NCBI GenBank assembly: GCA_037441725.1
Contig: JBBIRT010000007.1
Location: forward strand, 1 to 46,658
Direction of reading: 5' to 3'
Origin: JBBIRT01 sp037441725
GTDB lineage: Bacteria > Desulfobacterota > BSN033 > UBA1163
DNA: 46,658 nt
The position numbers were made by a program, and so were the translations under genes. Positions 32,038-41,300 of this stretch are shown one piece after another. Position 1 is the stretch's first letter, and every line of letters starts with the position of its first letter. The notes below the pieces were generated by a model that did not search any database, was not told the DNA's origin, and saw nothing but the letters and a program-made list of their open reading frames with translations.

Positions 32038-32542
32038 CTCTTCATTTTTTGCCTGTGTGATTGAACTTCAAAGGGGATAAAGTGCTCGTCGTAGGGGGAG
32101 GGAGGGTGGCTTTAATAAAGATAGAGAAACTACTCTCAGCCGCGGCCCAAATTCAGGTTCTTGCTCCTGAGCTCTGTTCGGGTTTAATAAAATTGTTTAT
32201 CTCCGGGAAGATAGAATATAAGAATTTTAGGTTTTTTCCAAAGGCCGTGGAACATCCTGATTTCATTTTGGCTGCCACTTCTTCAATATGGAAGGGATGC
32301 AAAGACGCTTAATCGAATTTGGATTTCAGTGGGAAACCCCAGTGGCAGTTGTTGAAAAGGCCACCCATCCTTTGCAGAAACGGGTTTTACATACTTTCCT
32401 CTCTCATCTATCCGATACGGCAAAAGAGAATGCGATACATTCGCCTGCCATTACTTTCGCTGGTGAAACCGTTAAAATCTCTGCCATGTCCTTGCAATGC
32501 TTAATGGATCATAAATTGGAAAAACAGATGCAAATATCTTAA
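32034..32542 (+). pseudogene. Internally deleted siroheme synthase (cysG) remnant
   Basis: The frame opens with an ATG overlapping the cysH stop and meets TGA after eight codons (32058-32060). It resumes in the same frame as LNFKGDKVLVVGGGRVALIKIEKLL, the Rossmann start of precorrin-2 dehydrogenase (CysG N-terminal domain), down to DFILAATS. Around 32280-32290 similarity jumps to another frame, which reads MEGMQRRLIEFG, ETPVAVVEKATHPLQKR, and ITFAGETVKI: the end of the CobA-type uroporphyrinogen methyltransferase, i.e. the CysG C-terminus. Domain order matches CysG (about 457 residues) but roughly 280-300 codons are missing between. Neither piece can be active. Siroheme needed by the downstream reductase must come from elsewhere. 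Confidence 0.8.
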
Positions 32543-32608
32543 CCCTCCTTCCTCTCATCATGAGGAGAGATCACTTTTTGATCGATTGGAGAGATTGGAT
32601 TCGTCGTG

Positions 32609-33562
32609 ATGGGTCTCATTATCTTTCTTTTTTCTGCCTTATTAGCCATCAACATGGGCGCCAGTGGATTTTCAGTGGCTTTTGCCCCCTCCTTTGGAAG
32701 CAATATCCTGAAAAGGTATCATGCGATCTCTCTTTATACTTTATGTGTTATTCTGGGAGGGGTTTTGATCGGACCAAGGGTGGGAGAGACCTTAATGAGA
32801 AAGATTACTTACTTCCCTTTAGGCCTCTCCTCAGGGGTGATCATCATTTCTTCATGCGGTTTGGCGATGTTTTTCAGCAATCTTTTAAAAGTTCCCCAAT
32901 CAACCAGTTTTGTAACTGTAGCCAGCTTCATCGGAACAGGACTTTATTTTGGTAGTGTCGATTGGTGGATGGTCTTTAAAATTTTCTTTTTCGCTCTCTT
33001 TTTTTCTATTTGTTCACTTGTATTAACGATCCTCATTAAAAGAAAGATTTATCCTCCGAATCAGAAAAATATCATATTTTATGAGAAATTCTTTATCCAT
33101 AGGAGGAAATTTAAAAAATTTGTTGTCCTCCATGATATGTATGCTGGATTCGCCATCGGGACAAATAATGTGGCCAATGTGGTCGCTCCATTGGTAATCT
33201 CTCTACAGTTTGTTCCTCATTTGGCCTTTCTTTCCATTGGCCCTCTCTTTGGAATAGGGGCCTTTCTTTTAGGGGAGAGAATGATTCAAACAGTCTCTAA
33301 GAATATTGTTCCTATTGGAGAATTTTCAGCAAGTATCGTATCAGTGATTACAGCGACTTTTGTGATCGTAGCCTCACTTCTCAGTCTTCCAACGCCTTAT
33401 GTTCAATTTACCACCTTCTCTTTAATTGGGATTAGTTGTATTAAAGATGGATTTCGCTGCACCTTTGGAAAATCGATCATCCAAAGGGTTTTGTCAGCTT
33501 GGATCCTCGTTCCGCTTTTTACAACCTTTTGTAGTTTTGGTTTGCACTGGTTTTTTATTTGA
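32609..33562 (+). CDS. PiT-family anion permease, probably sulfate (CysP-like)
   Basis: A 317-residue integral membrane protein with about nine to ten spans and the two inverted PiT signatures: a degenerate one near the start (INMGASGFSVAFAPSFGS) and a better one in the second half (IGTNNVANVVAPL). PiT proteins move phosphate, but the CysP subgroup takes up sulfate. The position between cysH and cysK makes sulfate or another inorganic sulfur anion the likely substrate; this is inferred from context. GTGATG at 32606 gives two possible starts; GGAGAG is rather far upstream. The gene's end overlaps sequence just before cysK. Confidence 0.78.
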   Translation: MGLIIFLFSALLAINMGASGFSVAFAPSFGSNILKRYHAISLYTLCVILGGVLIGPRVGETLMRKITYFPLGLSSGVIIISSCGLAMFFSNLLKVPQSTSFVTVASFIGTGLYFGSVDWWMVFKIFFFALFFSICSLVLTILIKRKIYPPNQKNIIFYEKFFIHRRKFKKFVVLHDMYAGFAIGTNNVANVVAPLVISLQFVPHLAFLSIGPLFGIGAFLLGERMIQTVSKNIVPIGEFSASIVSVITATFVIVASLLSLPTPYVQFTTFSLIGISCIKDGFRCTFGKSIIQRVLSAWILVPLFTTFCSFGLHWFFI

Positions 33563-33582
33563 AAGAGAGGAAAATTCAAATT

Positions 33583-34521
33583 ATGAAGGGAGACAATTAT
33601 CTTTTCAATAGGAATATATTAGAACGAATCGGGAAGACCCCATTGGTGAAATTGAATCGAATACCAGAACCCAATAAGGGAGAGATCTTTGCAAAGATAG
33701 AATCCCTTAATCCAGGAGGGAGTGTAAAAGATCGAATTGCCCTCTCTATGATTGAAGATGCAGAGGCCAGGGGCCTTCTTAAACCAGGATCCACAGTCAT
33801 TGAGCCGACCAGTGGGAATACTGGGATTGGCTTGGCCATGGTTTGTGCGGTAAAGGGTTATCGGTGTATTCTCACCATGCCAGAGTCGATGAGTCTTGAG
33901 AGGATTTACATTTTAAAGTCTTTTGGTGCAGAGAATATTTTAACCCCCAGTTCTGAAGGGATGAAAGGGGCCATTCAGAAGGCAGAAGATCTGCAATTGA
34001 AAATACCGAATTCCTATATGCCACAACAGTTTAAAAACCCTGCCAATCCCCAGATTCATCGGAAAACGACTGCTCAAGAGATCTTAAAACAGACAGAGGG
34101 GAAGATCGATGCCTTTGTGGCCGGGGTGGGAACAGGGGGAACCATCACAGGGGTTGGAGAGGTTCTTAAGGAATATAACCCGAATATTAAGGTCTTTGCT
34201 GTTGAGCCTGCAACCAGTGCCGTTCTCTCCGGAAAGAGGCCAGGTCCCCACCGAATTCAAGGGATTGGAGCAGGATTTATTCCTCAGATCCTGAATCGAG
34301 ATATCATCGATGAAATCATCACCATTCAGGATGATGAGGCATATGATATGGCAAAACGCATCTCAAAGGAAGAAGGTCTGTTTGTTGGGATTTCAAGTGG
34401 AGCGGCTCTATTAGCCTCTCTAAAAGTTGCAGACATTTTGGGGAGGAGGAGCCGGGTGATAACCCTCTTCCCAGATACCGGGGAAAGATATTTTTCCATT
34501 ACCCAATATTTTGAATTTTAA
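33583..34521 (+). CDS. cysK: Cysteine synthase A (O-acetylserine sulfhydrylase)
   Basis: A 312-residue PLP enzyme making cysteine from O-acetylserine and sulfide. The PLP lysine lies in NPGGSVKDRIA, the substrate loop is PTSGNTGIGLA, the phosphate-binding glycine-rich loop is VGTGGTITGVG and the C-terminus has DTGERY. An in-frame TTG 24 bases earlier overlaps the permease stop, but the ATG at 33583 with GAGAGG upstream is the better start. Length and motifs match CysK/CysM types. Its location between the permease and the sulfite reductase completes the assimilation route from sulfate to cysteine. Confidence 0.93.
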   Translation: MKGDNYLFNRNILERIGKTPLVKLNRIPEPNKGEIFAKIESLNPGGSVKDRIALSMIEDAEARGLLKPGSTVIEPTSGNTGIGLAMVCAVKGYRCILTMPESMSLERIYILKSFGAENILTPSSEGMKGAIQKAEDLQLKIPNSYMPQQFKNPANPQIHRKTTAQEILKQTEGKIDAFVAGVGTGGTITGVGEVLKEYNPNIKVFAVEPATSAVLSGKRPGPHRIQGIGAGFIPQILNRDIIDEIITIQDDEAYDMAKRISKEEGLFVGISSGAALLASLKVADILGRRSRVITLFPDTGERYFSITQYFEF

Positions 34522-34588
34522 AAAACCATTTGGAAATGGGTGGTCGTCCTTTCAAGATGAAATAGGACAGGAGGTCATAAGATAAAGG

Positions 34589-36934
34589 ATGTTTAAATTA
34601 CCTGAGAGAGTGATCAAAGAAGTAGAGGGGTACAGAAGATTGTTAGATGATTTTTTAAATCAGAGGATCAATCCTGCCCGTTTTACAGGAATCCGTGTTC
34701 CCTGGGGAATTTACAGTCATCGAGGGGGAAAGGTGTTCATGAATAGAATTAGGATTCCTGGCGGAGTGGTGAAACCCTTACAGCTTAAGGCGATTGCCCA
34801 GGCAGCTCAGGATTTTGGGAACGGATTGATCCATCTTACCACGCGACAGGACATCCAAATCCATGAGGTGAAGATCGAAGATACGATCAAAGTGATCGAT
34901 TATTTAAAAGAATACCAGCTTTCTCCAAAGGGGGGAGGGGGAAATACCATCAGAAATATTACCTCTTGCCCACTTTCCGGCGTCTGTCCAGATGAGGTGT
35001 TCGATGTAATACCCTATGCCATAGCCCTCAGTGAGTATCTTCTTTCGCAAGAAACCTCTTACCAGCTCCCTCGTAAATTTAAGATTACCTTTTCAGGCTG
35101 TACAAAGGATTGCGCAGGTGTTTTAACCAATGATTTAGGATTTTTGGCTTGGCAGAAAAATTCTCAAAAGGGATTTCGAGTGTTCGTTGGAGGAGGAATG
35201 GGAGCCGAATCGAAATTGGGTCAACGATTAGAAGAGTTTCTTCCGGAAGAGGATTTGGGATATTGTGTTGAGGCCACCAAGAACGTTTATTTTTGGAACG
35301 GGGATCGAAAACATAAACATCGTAATCGGTTGAGATTCTTAATCGAGAATATGGGCTTGGATGGATTTAAGACCCTTTATCAAGAAGAGTTTCAGAGATT
35401 GAAGGCACATGGAAAGATCGTTTTAGAAAAGAGCGTCTCTGATCGAACTTCTATTGAGACCCAAGAAACATTTTATGAAAAGGATGATGAGAAGTTCAAT
35501 ACCTTTCTAAAGTATAATGTTTGGCCACAGAAACAGAAAGGATTTTCAAGTGTTGAACTTAGAATCCCCCAAGGGGAGCTCTCGGCTACGGAATTGTCTG
35601 ATCTTGCTGATCTCGAGAAGGATTTTAAGGGAATTGAATTTCGTATTTCTTTCAAACAGAATCTCTTAATTTGTTGGGTCTGTCAAAAAGACCTTTACCG
35701 GTTATTCTTAAAGATAAAAGGAATCCTAAAAGATTTTCTTTACCCCAATACCCTTTTAGATGTAGTTGCCTGTAAAGGAGCGTTGACCTGTAACTTAGGC
35801 CTTTGTAATTCCCAAGGGTTGGCAAAAGAAGTAGAGCATCTGATTCAATCAGAATTTGTGGATTCCTATCTATTTAAGAATCTTGATATAAAAATCAATG
35901 GTTGCCCAAACGCCTGTGGTCATCACCCCCTGGGAAAACTCTCATTTTATGGCATGGTGAAGAGGATAGACCATCGTTCGGTTCCTTTTTATAAGTGTTT
36001 ATTAGGTGGGAAGAGAGAGGGAGAACAGACTCGCTTTGCTCTGGAGGTAGGAACCCTTCCTGCAAAGAATGTCCCGAATTTTTTACGGGTTTTTCTTAAA
36101 AACATAGAGGAGATGGCCTATAAAACAGAGGGAGGCCAAAGGATTGAAGATCTTTTAAGAAACCGAGCAAGAAGGATGGCTATTTCCCTCTTAAAAGAGT
36201 TTTCTCATGTCCCACCATATTCAAAGAATCGTGAGTTTTATATAGATTGGGGAAAGACCCATGAATTCTCCTTGGAGGGGTTAGGTCCGGGAGAATGTGG
36301 TGCAGGAGTGATGGACATGATTGAATCAGACTTAAAGGAGGCCCAAACTTCTTTAAGAGAAGCTGAAAGAGAAAATTATTCAGCCAAGAAAATTAAACAG
36401 GCCATCTTTTTCTCAAGCCGTTCTCTTTTGGTGGTCAAAGGCCTTGAACCCAGACATGAGGAGGAGGCTCTCTTCATGTTCAAAAAAACATTTGTTGAAG
36501 AAGGGATTGCCTCAGATATTTATTCAAACATCGACGAAATATTCGCAAACCTCTCCGATGGATTGAGTCGAGAAGAAAAGATGGATAAATTTCTCTATGC
36601 GAAGGATTTCCTATCCCACATTCGCCATCTTTATGACGAGATGGATCCTTCTTTCAATTTTCCAAAGAGAGAGAAGAAGATAAAAGGAGCCATCGCTCAT
36701 CATCTGGATCTGAAGGGAACAGGTTGTCCAATCAATTATGTAAAGGCAAAACTCTTTTTGGAGAATTTGAGTCCTGGGGAGGTCTTAGAGATCCTCCTTG
36801 ATGAAGGGGAATCCATCCACAATGTTCCTCAGAGTTTAAAAAATGATGGGCATGAGATTATGAGTATAGAAAAGAAGGATGGATTTTATCGGGTCGTGGT
36901 GAAAAAATTTAACGGTGAGGAGCATAAAACTTAA
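34589..36934 (+). CDS. Sulfite/nitrite reductase-TusA fusion protein
   Basis: A 781-residue fusion. Residues about 1-480 are two ferredoxin-like half domains and two siroheme/[4Fe-4S] half domains, with RNITSCPLSGVCPDE and SGCTKDCAGV in the first half and the cluster motif CKGALTC...GCPNAC (C-x5-C, C-x3-C) in the second. Next, about 600-690, is a helical HEPN-like linker, and from about 710 a TusA/SirA-like domain, DLKGTGCPINYVKAK, with the sulfur-accepting Cys. Sulfide formed at the siroheme might therefore be captured as a persulfide on TusA. It is the reductase of the operon, but sulfite versus nitrite specificity is inferred from context. GGAGG lies 14 bases upstream. Confidence 0.85.
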   Translation: MFKLPERVIKEVEGYRRLLDDFLNQRINPARFTGIRVPWGIYSHRGGKVFMNRIRIPGGVVKPLQLKAIAQAAQDFGNGLIHLTTRQDIQIHEVKIEDTIKVIDYLKEYQLSPKGGGGNTIRNITSCPLSGVCPDEVFDVIPYAIALSEYLLSQETSYQLPRKFKITFSGCTKDCAGVLTNDLGFLAWQKNSQKGFRVFVGGGMGAESKLGQRLEEFLPEEDLGYCVEATKNVYFWNGDRKHKHRNRLRFLIENMGLDGFKTLYQEEFQRLKAHGKIVLEKSVSDRTSIETQETFYEKDDEKFNTFLKYNVWPQKQKGFSSVELRIPQGELSATELSDLADLEKDFKGIEFRISFKQNLLICWVCQKDLYRLFLKIKGILKDFLYPNTLLDVVACKGALTCNLGLCNSQGLAKEVEHLIQSEFVDSYLFKNLDIKINGCPNACGHHPLGKLSFYGMVKRIDHRSVPFYKCLLGGKREGEQTRFALEVGTLPAKNVPNFLRVFLKNIEEMAYKTEGGQRIEDLLRNRARRMAISLLKEFSHVPPYSKNREFYIDWGKTHEFSLEGLGPGECGAGVMDMIESDLKEAQTSLREAERENYSAKKIKQAIFFSSRSLLVVKGLEPRHEEEALFMFKKTFVEEGIASDIYSNIDEIFANLSDGLSREEKMDKFLYAKDFLSHIRHLYDEMDPSFNFPKREKKIKGAIAHHLDLKGTGCPINYVKAKLFLENLSPGEVLEILLDEGESIHNVPQSLKNDGHEIMSIEKKDGFYRVVVKKFNGEEHKT

Positions 36935-37033
36935 CTTGCAAAATATAAGAACCCTAAGGGAGAGCGGAGGAATGATTCAAAATCTTTTAGAATAGGAGAT
37001 GTTAAAAAATGAGGTCAATATTGGAGGTTGAAG

Positions 37034-37846
37034 ATGGTTTTAAATGGAGAACGAATTGAGAGGTACAGCCGCCAAATCCTTCTGCCCCAGGTTGGCGGAA
37101 AAGGACAAGAAAGACTTCTTGCATCAAAGGTCCTTCTCATCGGGGTTGGAGGTCTGGGTTCTCCTGTCGCCACCTATCTGACTGGGGCAGGAGTAGGAAC
37201 CCTTGGAATTGTTGATTCAGATGAAGTGGAGCTGAGCAATCTTCATCGGCAGATGCTCTTCTCTTCTGATGATATTGGCGAGAAAAAGGCTGTGGCCGCC
37301 CAATATCGCCTCCAAAAGATGAATCCCGACGTCAAGGTGGTTCCCTATGTTTTGCGTTTAACTTCAGAGAATATTTTTGAGATTATTCGAGATTATGACG
37401 TTGTAGTAGATGGAAGTGACAATTTCCCTACCCGATATTTGGCAAATGATGCCTGTGTGATCACTAAAAAGACGCTCGTTTTCGGTGCCTTTTTTAGGTA
37501 CGAAGGCCAGGCCATGGTGATCAAACCTGGTGAAGGCCCTTGCCTAAGATGTATCTTCCCATCACCCCCTCCCCCTGGACTTGTCCCATCCTGTCAAGAG
37601 GCAGGAGTGCTTGGGGCCTTGGCCGGTGTGATCGGATTGATCCAGGCCACCGAGACCTTAAAGCTTATTCTGGGGATTGGAGAGCCTTTAATTGGAAAGT
37701 TTATCCTGTTTGATTCCCTCGGAATGAATCTCGTTAGACTATCTACTCGTAAAGACCCTAACTGTCCTGTCTGTGGGGAACATCCCACCATTCAGGAGTT
37801 GATTGATTATGAAGAGTTTTGTGGTTTGAAAAGCCCCTCCCTATAG
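37034..37846 (+). CDS. MoeB/ThiF-type sulfur-carrier adenylyltransferase
   Basis: A 270-residue E1-like enzyme. The nucleotide-binding loop GVGGLGSPVA near residue 33, the Arg-rich segment NLHRQMLFS, DGSDNFPTRYLAND, and two zinc-binding CxxC pairs (CLRC, CPVC) are present. There is no rhodanese domain. It activates the C-terminal Gly-Gly of small sulfur carriers such as MoaD or ThiS for cofactor or cysteine synthesis; here it follows the sulfite reductase-TusA gene, so the operon may route sulfur to a carrier. No ThiS/MoaD-like gene is adjacent. GGAGG sits seven bases before the ATG at 37034; a TTG six bases earlier is unlikely. Confidence 0.88.
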   Translation: MVLNGERIERYSRQILLPQVGGKGQERLLASKVLLIGVGGLGSPVATYLTGAGVGTLGIVDSDEVELSNLHRQMLFSSDDIGEKKAVAAQYRLQKMNPDVKVVPYVLRLTSENIFEIIRDYDVVVDGSDNFPTRYLANDACVITKKTLVFGAFFRYEGQAMVIKPGEGPCLRCIFPSPPPPGLVPSCQEAGVLGALAGVIGLIQATETLKLILGIGEPLIGKFILFDSLGMNLVRLSTRKDPNCPVCGEHPTIQELIDYEEFCGLKSPSL

Positions 37847-37954
37847 TTTTTGTTTCTTTTCAGCCCTCTCTTGAAAAAGGTTTCCTTTTTTAGATATGAT
37901 GAAATTCATATCCAAGGTTTTTTCCTGATAAAAAATTGGAGGGTGATCAATTTA

Positions 37955-38872
37955 ATGGATTCTAAAGAAATTTCTTTTCTAATCGATGAGATTCTGAAGT
38001 TGAAGAAGCAAAAAGAGGCAATCATCCTAGTCCATAATTATCAACGTCCTGAAATCTATCCGATAGCTGATTTTATTGGAGATTCTTATGGGTTAAGCGT
38101 TGAGGCCTCAAAGACAAAAGCGCGAATAATCATTTTTTGTGGGGTCCATTTTATGGCAGAATCAGCTTCCATCCTAAACCCTGACAAAAAGGTGATATTA
38201 CCCGCCATCGATGCAGGATGTCCCATGGCCGATATGATCACTGCAGAAGATATACGAAACCTGAAGGCTACTTATCAAACAACCGTCGTAAGCTATATCA
38301 ATACCAGCGCAGAGACAAAAGCGGAATCAGATATCATCTGTACTTCAAGCAATGCGGTTAAAATTGTAAACTCCCTTCCTGATGAAAAGGTTATCTTTGT
38401 CCCCGATAAAAACCTTGCCGATTATGTTGCCAGCCAGACGAAAAAAGAGATCATTCCTTGGGATGGTTTCTGCTATGTCCATACGAAATTTTCTCGGGAT
38501 GAATTAGAAAAAGCGAAAAGATCATTGAGGGGGGCCAAAGTCATTGTTCATCCAGAATGCCCTGCTGGGATAAGGGAGTTAGCAGATCATGTCTGTAGCA
38601 CCTCAGGAATGGTTGAGTATGCAAAAGAATCGGAGGCGAAAGAATTTCTGATCGGGACAGAAATAGGAATGATCGAAATGTTAAAAAGGAGTGTTCCTGG
38701 GAAGAGGTTCTATACCGTTCCCCCTGGAAGTACCTGCGTGAATATGAAGAAGAACCATTTAGGACGAGTGCTTGAGGCTTTAAAGAATGAGGCCCCGGTG
38801 GTGACCGTACCTGAGGAGATAAGGGTAAGGGCAAAGAAGGCCTTAGATCGGATGATCGAGGTAGGAAAATGA
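37955..38872 (+). CDS. nadA: Quinolinate synthase A
   Basis: A 305-residue quinolinate synthase, which condenses iminoaspartate with dihydroxyacetone phosphate. The three cluster-ligand Cys are visible in DAGCPMAD, IICTSSNA and STCVNMK, with HNYQRPEIY and HPECPAG. The start is the ATG at 37955, with GGAGGG upstream; a longer in-frame reading from 37850 adds a non-homologous N-terminal tail and has no ribosome site. Its stop overlaps the nadC start as ATGA, so the three nad genes form one translationally coupled unit. The [4Fe-4S] cluster ties NAD synthesis to anaerobic or Fe-S metabolism. Confidence 0.93.
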   Translation: MDSKEISFLIDEILKLKKQKEAIILVHNYQRPEIYPIADFIGDSYGLSVEASKTKARIIIFCGVHFMAESASILNPDKKVILPAIDAGCPMADMITAEDIRNLKATYQTTVVSYINTSAETKAESDIICTSSNAVKIVNSLPDEKVIFVPDKNLADYVASQTKKEIIPWDGFCYVHTKFSRDELEKAKRSLRGAKVIVHPECPAGIRELADHVCSTSGMVEYAKESEAKEFLIGTEIGMIEMLKRSVPGKRFYTVPPGSTCVNMKKNHLGRVLEALKNEAPVVTVPEEIRVRAKKALDRMIEVGK

Positions 38873-39852
38873 TCCAAAGAGAAGAAAGGATAATCAAGGC
38901 CTATCTCGGAAAAGGATGGAATGAGAGGGAGGTTAAAATATATGCCGAAAAGGTGCTGGAAGAAAGATTTAGAGAGGATGCAAGAAGGGATATTACCGTA
39001 GAGGCGATACTGAAAAAAGATAGAATGGTCAAAGGGATCATAAGATCAAAAGAGGAGGGAGTCTTGGCAGGACTCAAAGAAGTCCTCTCCTTTTATAAAA
39101 AACACAAAATCGAGACAAAACCTTTGAAGAGAGATGGGGATCGGTTGCAAAGAGGGGAAGTGATTGCAGAACTTCGGGGACGTAAAAGCGATCTCCTTAA
39201 GGTAGAGCGTACAGGCCTCAATCTACTGGAAAGGATGTCTGGTATCGCCACTCAGACCAGGAGATGGGTAGATCTCGCCAATTCCTATGGGGTGAAGATT
39301 GTTGGAACGAGGAAGACCCTTTTGAACTACTTGGATAAAAAGGCCATCCTGATTGGGGGAGGTCTTCCCCATCGGATGGGGCTTTATGATGCCATATTGA
39401 TCAAAGACAATCATCTTCATGCGATCAGAGAGGAAGGTGATGGGAACGAAATTGAAACGGCCATTGAAAGGGCCTTTTTATCAGATTATAGAAAAGAATC
39501 AACGTTCATCGAGGTGGAGGTTTCAAGACGGATGGATGCCCTAAGAGCGGCAATCAAATTTAAGGAGATGCTCTCTTCCTTTCCGGGGTTAAAGGATTTC
39601 AAGAAAACAGGGCCCTTCCCCTGTATCCTCATGTTGGATAATATGAAACCCCAAGAGATTAGGAAGACCGTTGCCTCCCTCAAGAAAAAGGGACTTTATG
39701 ATTATGTGCTTCTGGAGGCTTCAGGAGGAATTACTGGGAAAAACTTAAAAAGGTATCTAAGTTCAGGGATTGATGCAATCTCCATGGGCGCGATTACTCA
39801 TTCTGTAAAGGCATTGGATATGAATCAAAAGATTCTCAGGGAACAAGCATGA
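38869..39852 (+). CDS. nadC: Nicotinate-nucleotide pyrophosphorylase (carboxylating)
   Basis: A 327-residue quinolinate phosphoribosyltransferase. The typical core is kept: ERTGLNLLERMSGIATQTRRWV, GTRKTLLNYLDKKAILIGGGLPHRMGLYDAILIKDNHL, MLDNMKPQEI, LEASGGITGKNLKRY, and SMGAITHS. It is about 40-45 residues longer than the usual 280, with an extended N-terminus and an insertion near residue 205-245 (SFPGLKDFKKTGPFP). This would alter a surface rather than the active site. The gene overlaps nadA and nadB in ATGA motifs. It turns quinolinate into nicotinate mononucleotide. Confidence 0.92.
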   Translation: MIQREERIIKAYLGKGWNEREVKIYAEKVLEERFREDARRDITVEAILKKDRMVKGIIRSKEEGVLAGLKEVLSFYKKHKIETKPLKRDGDRLQRGEVIAELRGRKSDLLKVERTGLNLLERMSGIATQTRRWVDLANSYGVKIVGTRKTLLNYLDKKAILIGGGLPHRMGLYDAILIKDNHLHAIREEGDGNEIETAIERAFLSDYRKESTFIEVEVSRRMDALRAAIKFKEMLSSFPGLKDFKKTGPFPCILMLDNMKPQEIRKTVASLKKKGLYDYVLLEASGGITGKNLKRYLSSGIDAISMGAITHSVKALDMNQKILREQA

Positions 39853-41300
39853 AGACAGACTTTATTGTCATCGGTTCTGGAATTGCAGGGTTGAATTTTG
39901 CCCTGGAGGCTTCAAGATATGGGGAGGTGACCCTCTTGACGAAAAAGGATGTGATGGAGTCAAACACCAATTATGCCCAAGGAGGAATTGCTTCGGTGCA
40001 AGACCCATTGGATTGCTATGAGTCTCACATCGAAGACACCATGAGGGTTGGCTGCTATCATAACGATAGAGGGGCAGTGGAATATTTAGTTCGGGAAGGG
40101 CCCAAGATGGTGAAAAAATTACTTGACTTAGGGACCCCCTTTGAACAGGAAGCAGGGGTGCTGAGGTTAACGAGAGAGGGAGGACATAGCGCTCCTCGAG
40201 TCGCTTATGCAGGGGATATGACAGGTCATGCAATTGAGAAGACCCTTGTAAAGGCGATCAAGGGGAATAAGAACATCAGGGTTTTTGAGAATACCCTTGC
40301 CATAGATCTGATTGTGAAGAACAGAATATGTCATGGAGTCCAGTACCTGGATGATAAGGAGATCAGAGAACTATTTGGCAGGGCTGTGATTCTTGCCACC
40401 GGTGGAGCAGGGCAGGTCTATCAAAAGACCACCAATCCCGAAATCGCTACTGGGGATGGAATAGCCATGGCTTATAGATCAGGGGCTGAAGTGGAGGATT
40501 TAGAGTTTATTCAATTCCATCCTACTGCATTGAACAAGGAAGGGGCTCCTCCCTTTTTAATCTCAGAGGCTGTAAGAGGAGAAGGGGGCCAATTAAGAAA
40601 CTCCAAAGGAGAAAGATTTATGCACAGGTATCATGAGATGGAGGAATTGGCTCCGCGGGATATTGTTGCCAGGGCGATCGCGAGGGAAGCCCAGGCCGGT
40701 GAGGTGGTATTAGATATTACCCATAAAGAGGCTCATTTTCTCAAAACACGCTTTCCTACGATCTATCAGAAACTCCTTGAATACGGCATTGATATGACCT
40801 CTCAACCCGTTCCTGTACTTCCGGCAGCCCATTATATCTGCGGCGGCATCAAAGTAAACCTGAGAGGTGAAACCAATATAAAAAACCTCTATGCCTTTGG
40901 AGAGGTTTCACGAACAGGGGTCCACGGGGCGAACCGATTAGCGAGCAATTCCCTTCTCGAATCCATTGTCTTCAGCAATAATATTTTAGAGGTGCTCCAT
41001 GGGCTGAGCCGGGAGGTCAGAGAGATTGAAGTGGAGCGGCCTAAATATATAACATTTGATGCGAGGGAAGCGAAGGCAAGGATCAAGGAAGTCATGTGGA
41101 AATATGTGGGGTTGATTAGAAATAAAGAAGGTCTTGAAACAGCGATCCAAGAGCTTGAAAAAATTGAGAAAGGCTTACCCAAAGGAGTGAATCGGGAACT
41201 TATTGAGGCAAGGAATATGGCCCTGGTGGGAAAATTGATTGCCTCAGCGGCCTTAAAAAGAGAAAAGAGTTTGGGCTGCCATTTTAGAGAAGATACCTAA
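39849..41300 (+). CDS. nadB: L-aspartate oxidase
   Basis: A 483-residue FAD enzyme oxidising aspartate to iminoaspartate, the first step before NadA. The FAD motif GSGIAGLNFALEA, TLLTKKDVMESNTNYAQGGIASV, REGGHSAPRV and GVHGANRLASNSLLES match NadB and the flavoprotein subunits of fumarate reductase. It is about 50 residues shorter than the E. coli enzyme, at the C-terminal helical domain. In an anaerobe, fumarate or a quinone probably replaces O2 as acceptor. The start overlaps the nadC stop as ATGA. The final stop overlaps the converging 85-aa gene by four bases. Confidence 0.9.
   Translation: MKTDFIVIGSGIAGLNFALEASRYGEVTLLTKKDVMESNTNYAQGGIASVQDPLDCYESHIEDTMRVGCYHNDRGAVEYLVREGPKMVKKLLDLGTPFEQEAGVLRLTREGGHSAPRVAYAGDMTGHAIEKTLVKAIKGNKNIRVFENTLAIDLIVKNRICHGVQYLDDKEIRELFGRAVILATGGAGQVYQKTTNPEIATGDGIAMAYRSGAEVEDLEFIQFHPTALNKEGAPPFLISEAVRGEGGQLRNSKGERFMHRYHEMEELAPRDIVARAIAREAQAGEVVLDITHKEAHFLKTRFPTIYQKLLEYGIDMTSQPVPVLPAAHYICGGIKVNLRGETNIKNLYAFGEVSRTGVHGANRLASNSLLESIVFSNNILEVLHGLSREVREIEVERPKYITFDAREAKARIKEVMWKYVGLIRNKEGLETAIQELEKIEKGLPKGVNRELIEARNMALVGKLIASAALKREKSLGCHFREDT

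Noticed and set aside
32058..32060. Selenocysteine reading of the TGA at the start of the cysG remnant
   Set aside because: The following sequence has an internal deletion and a frame change, so it is a decayed gene; no selenocysteine insertion element was seen.
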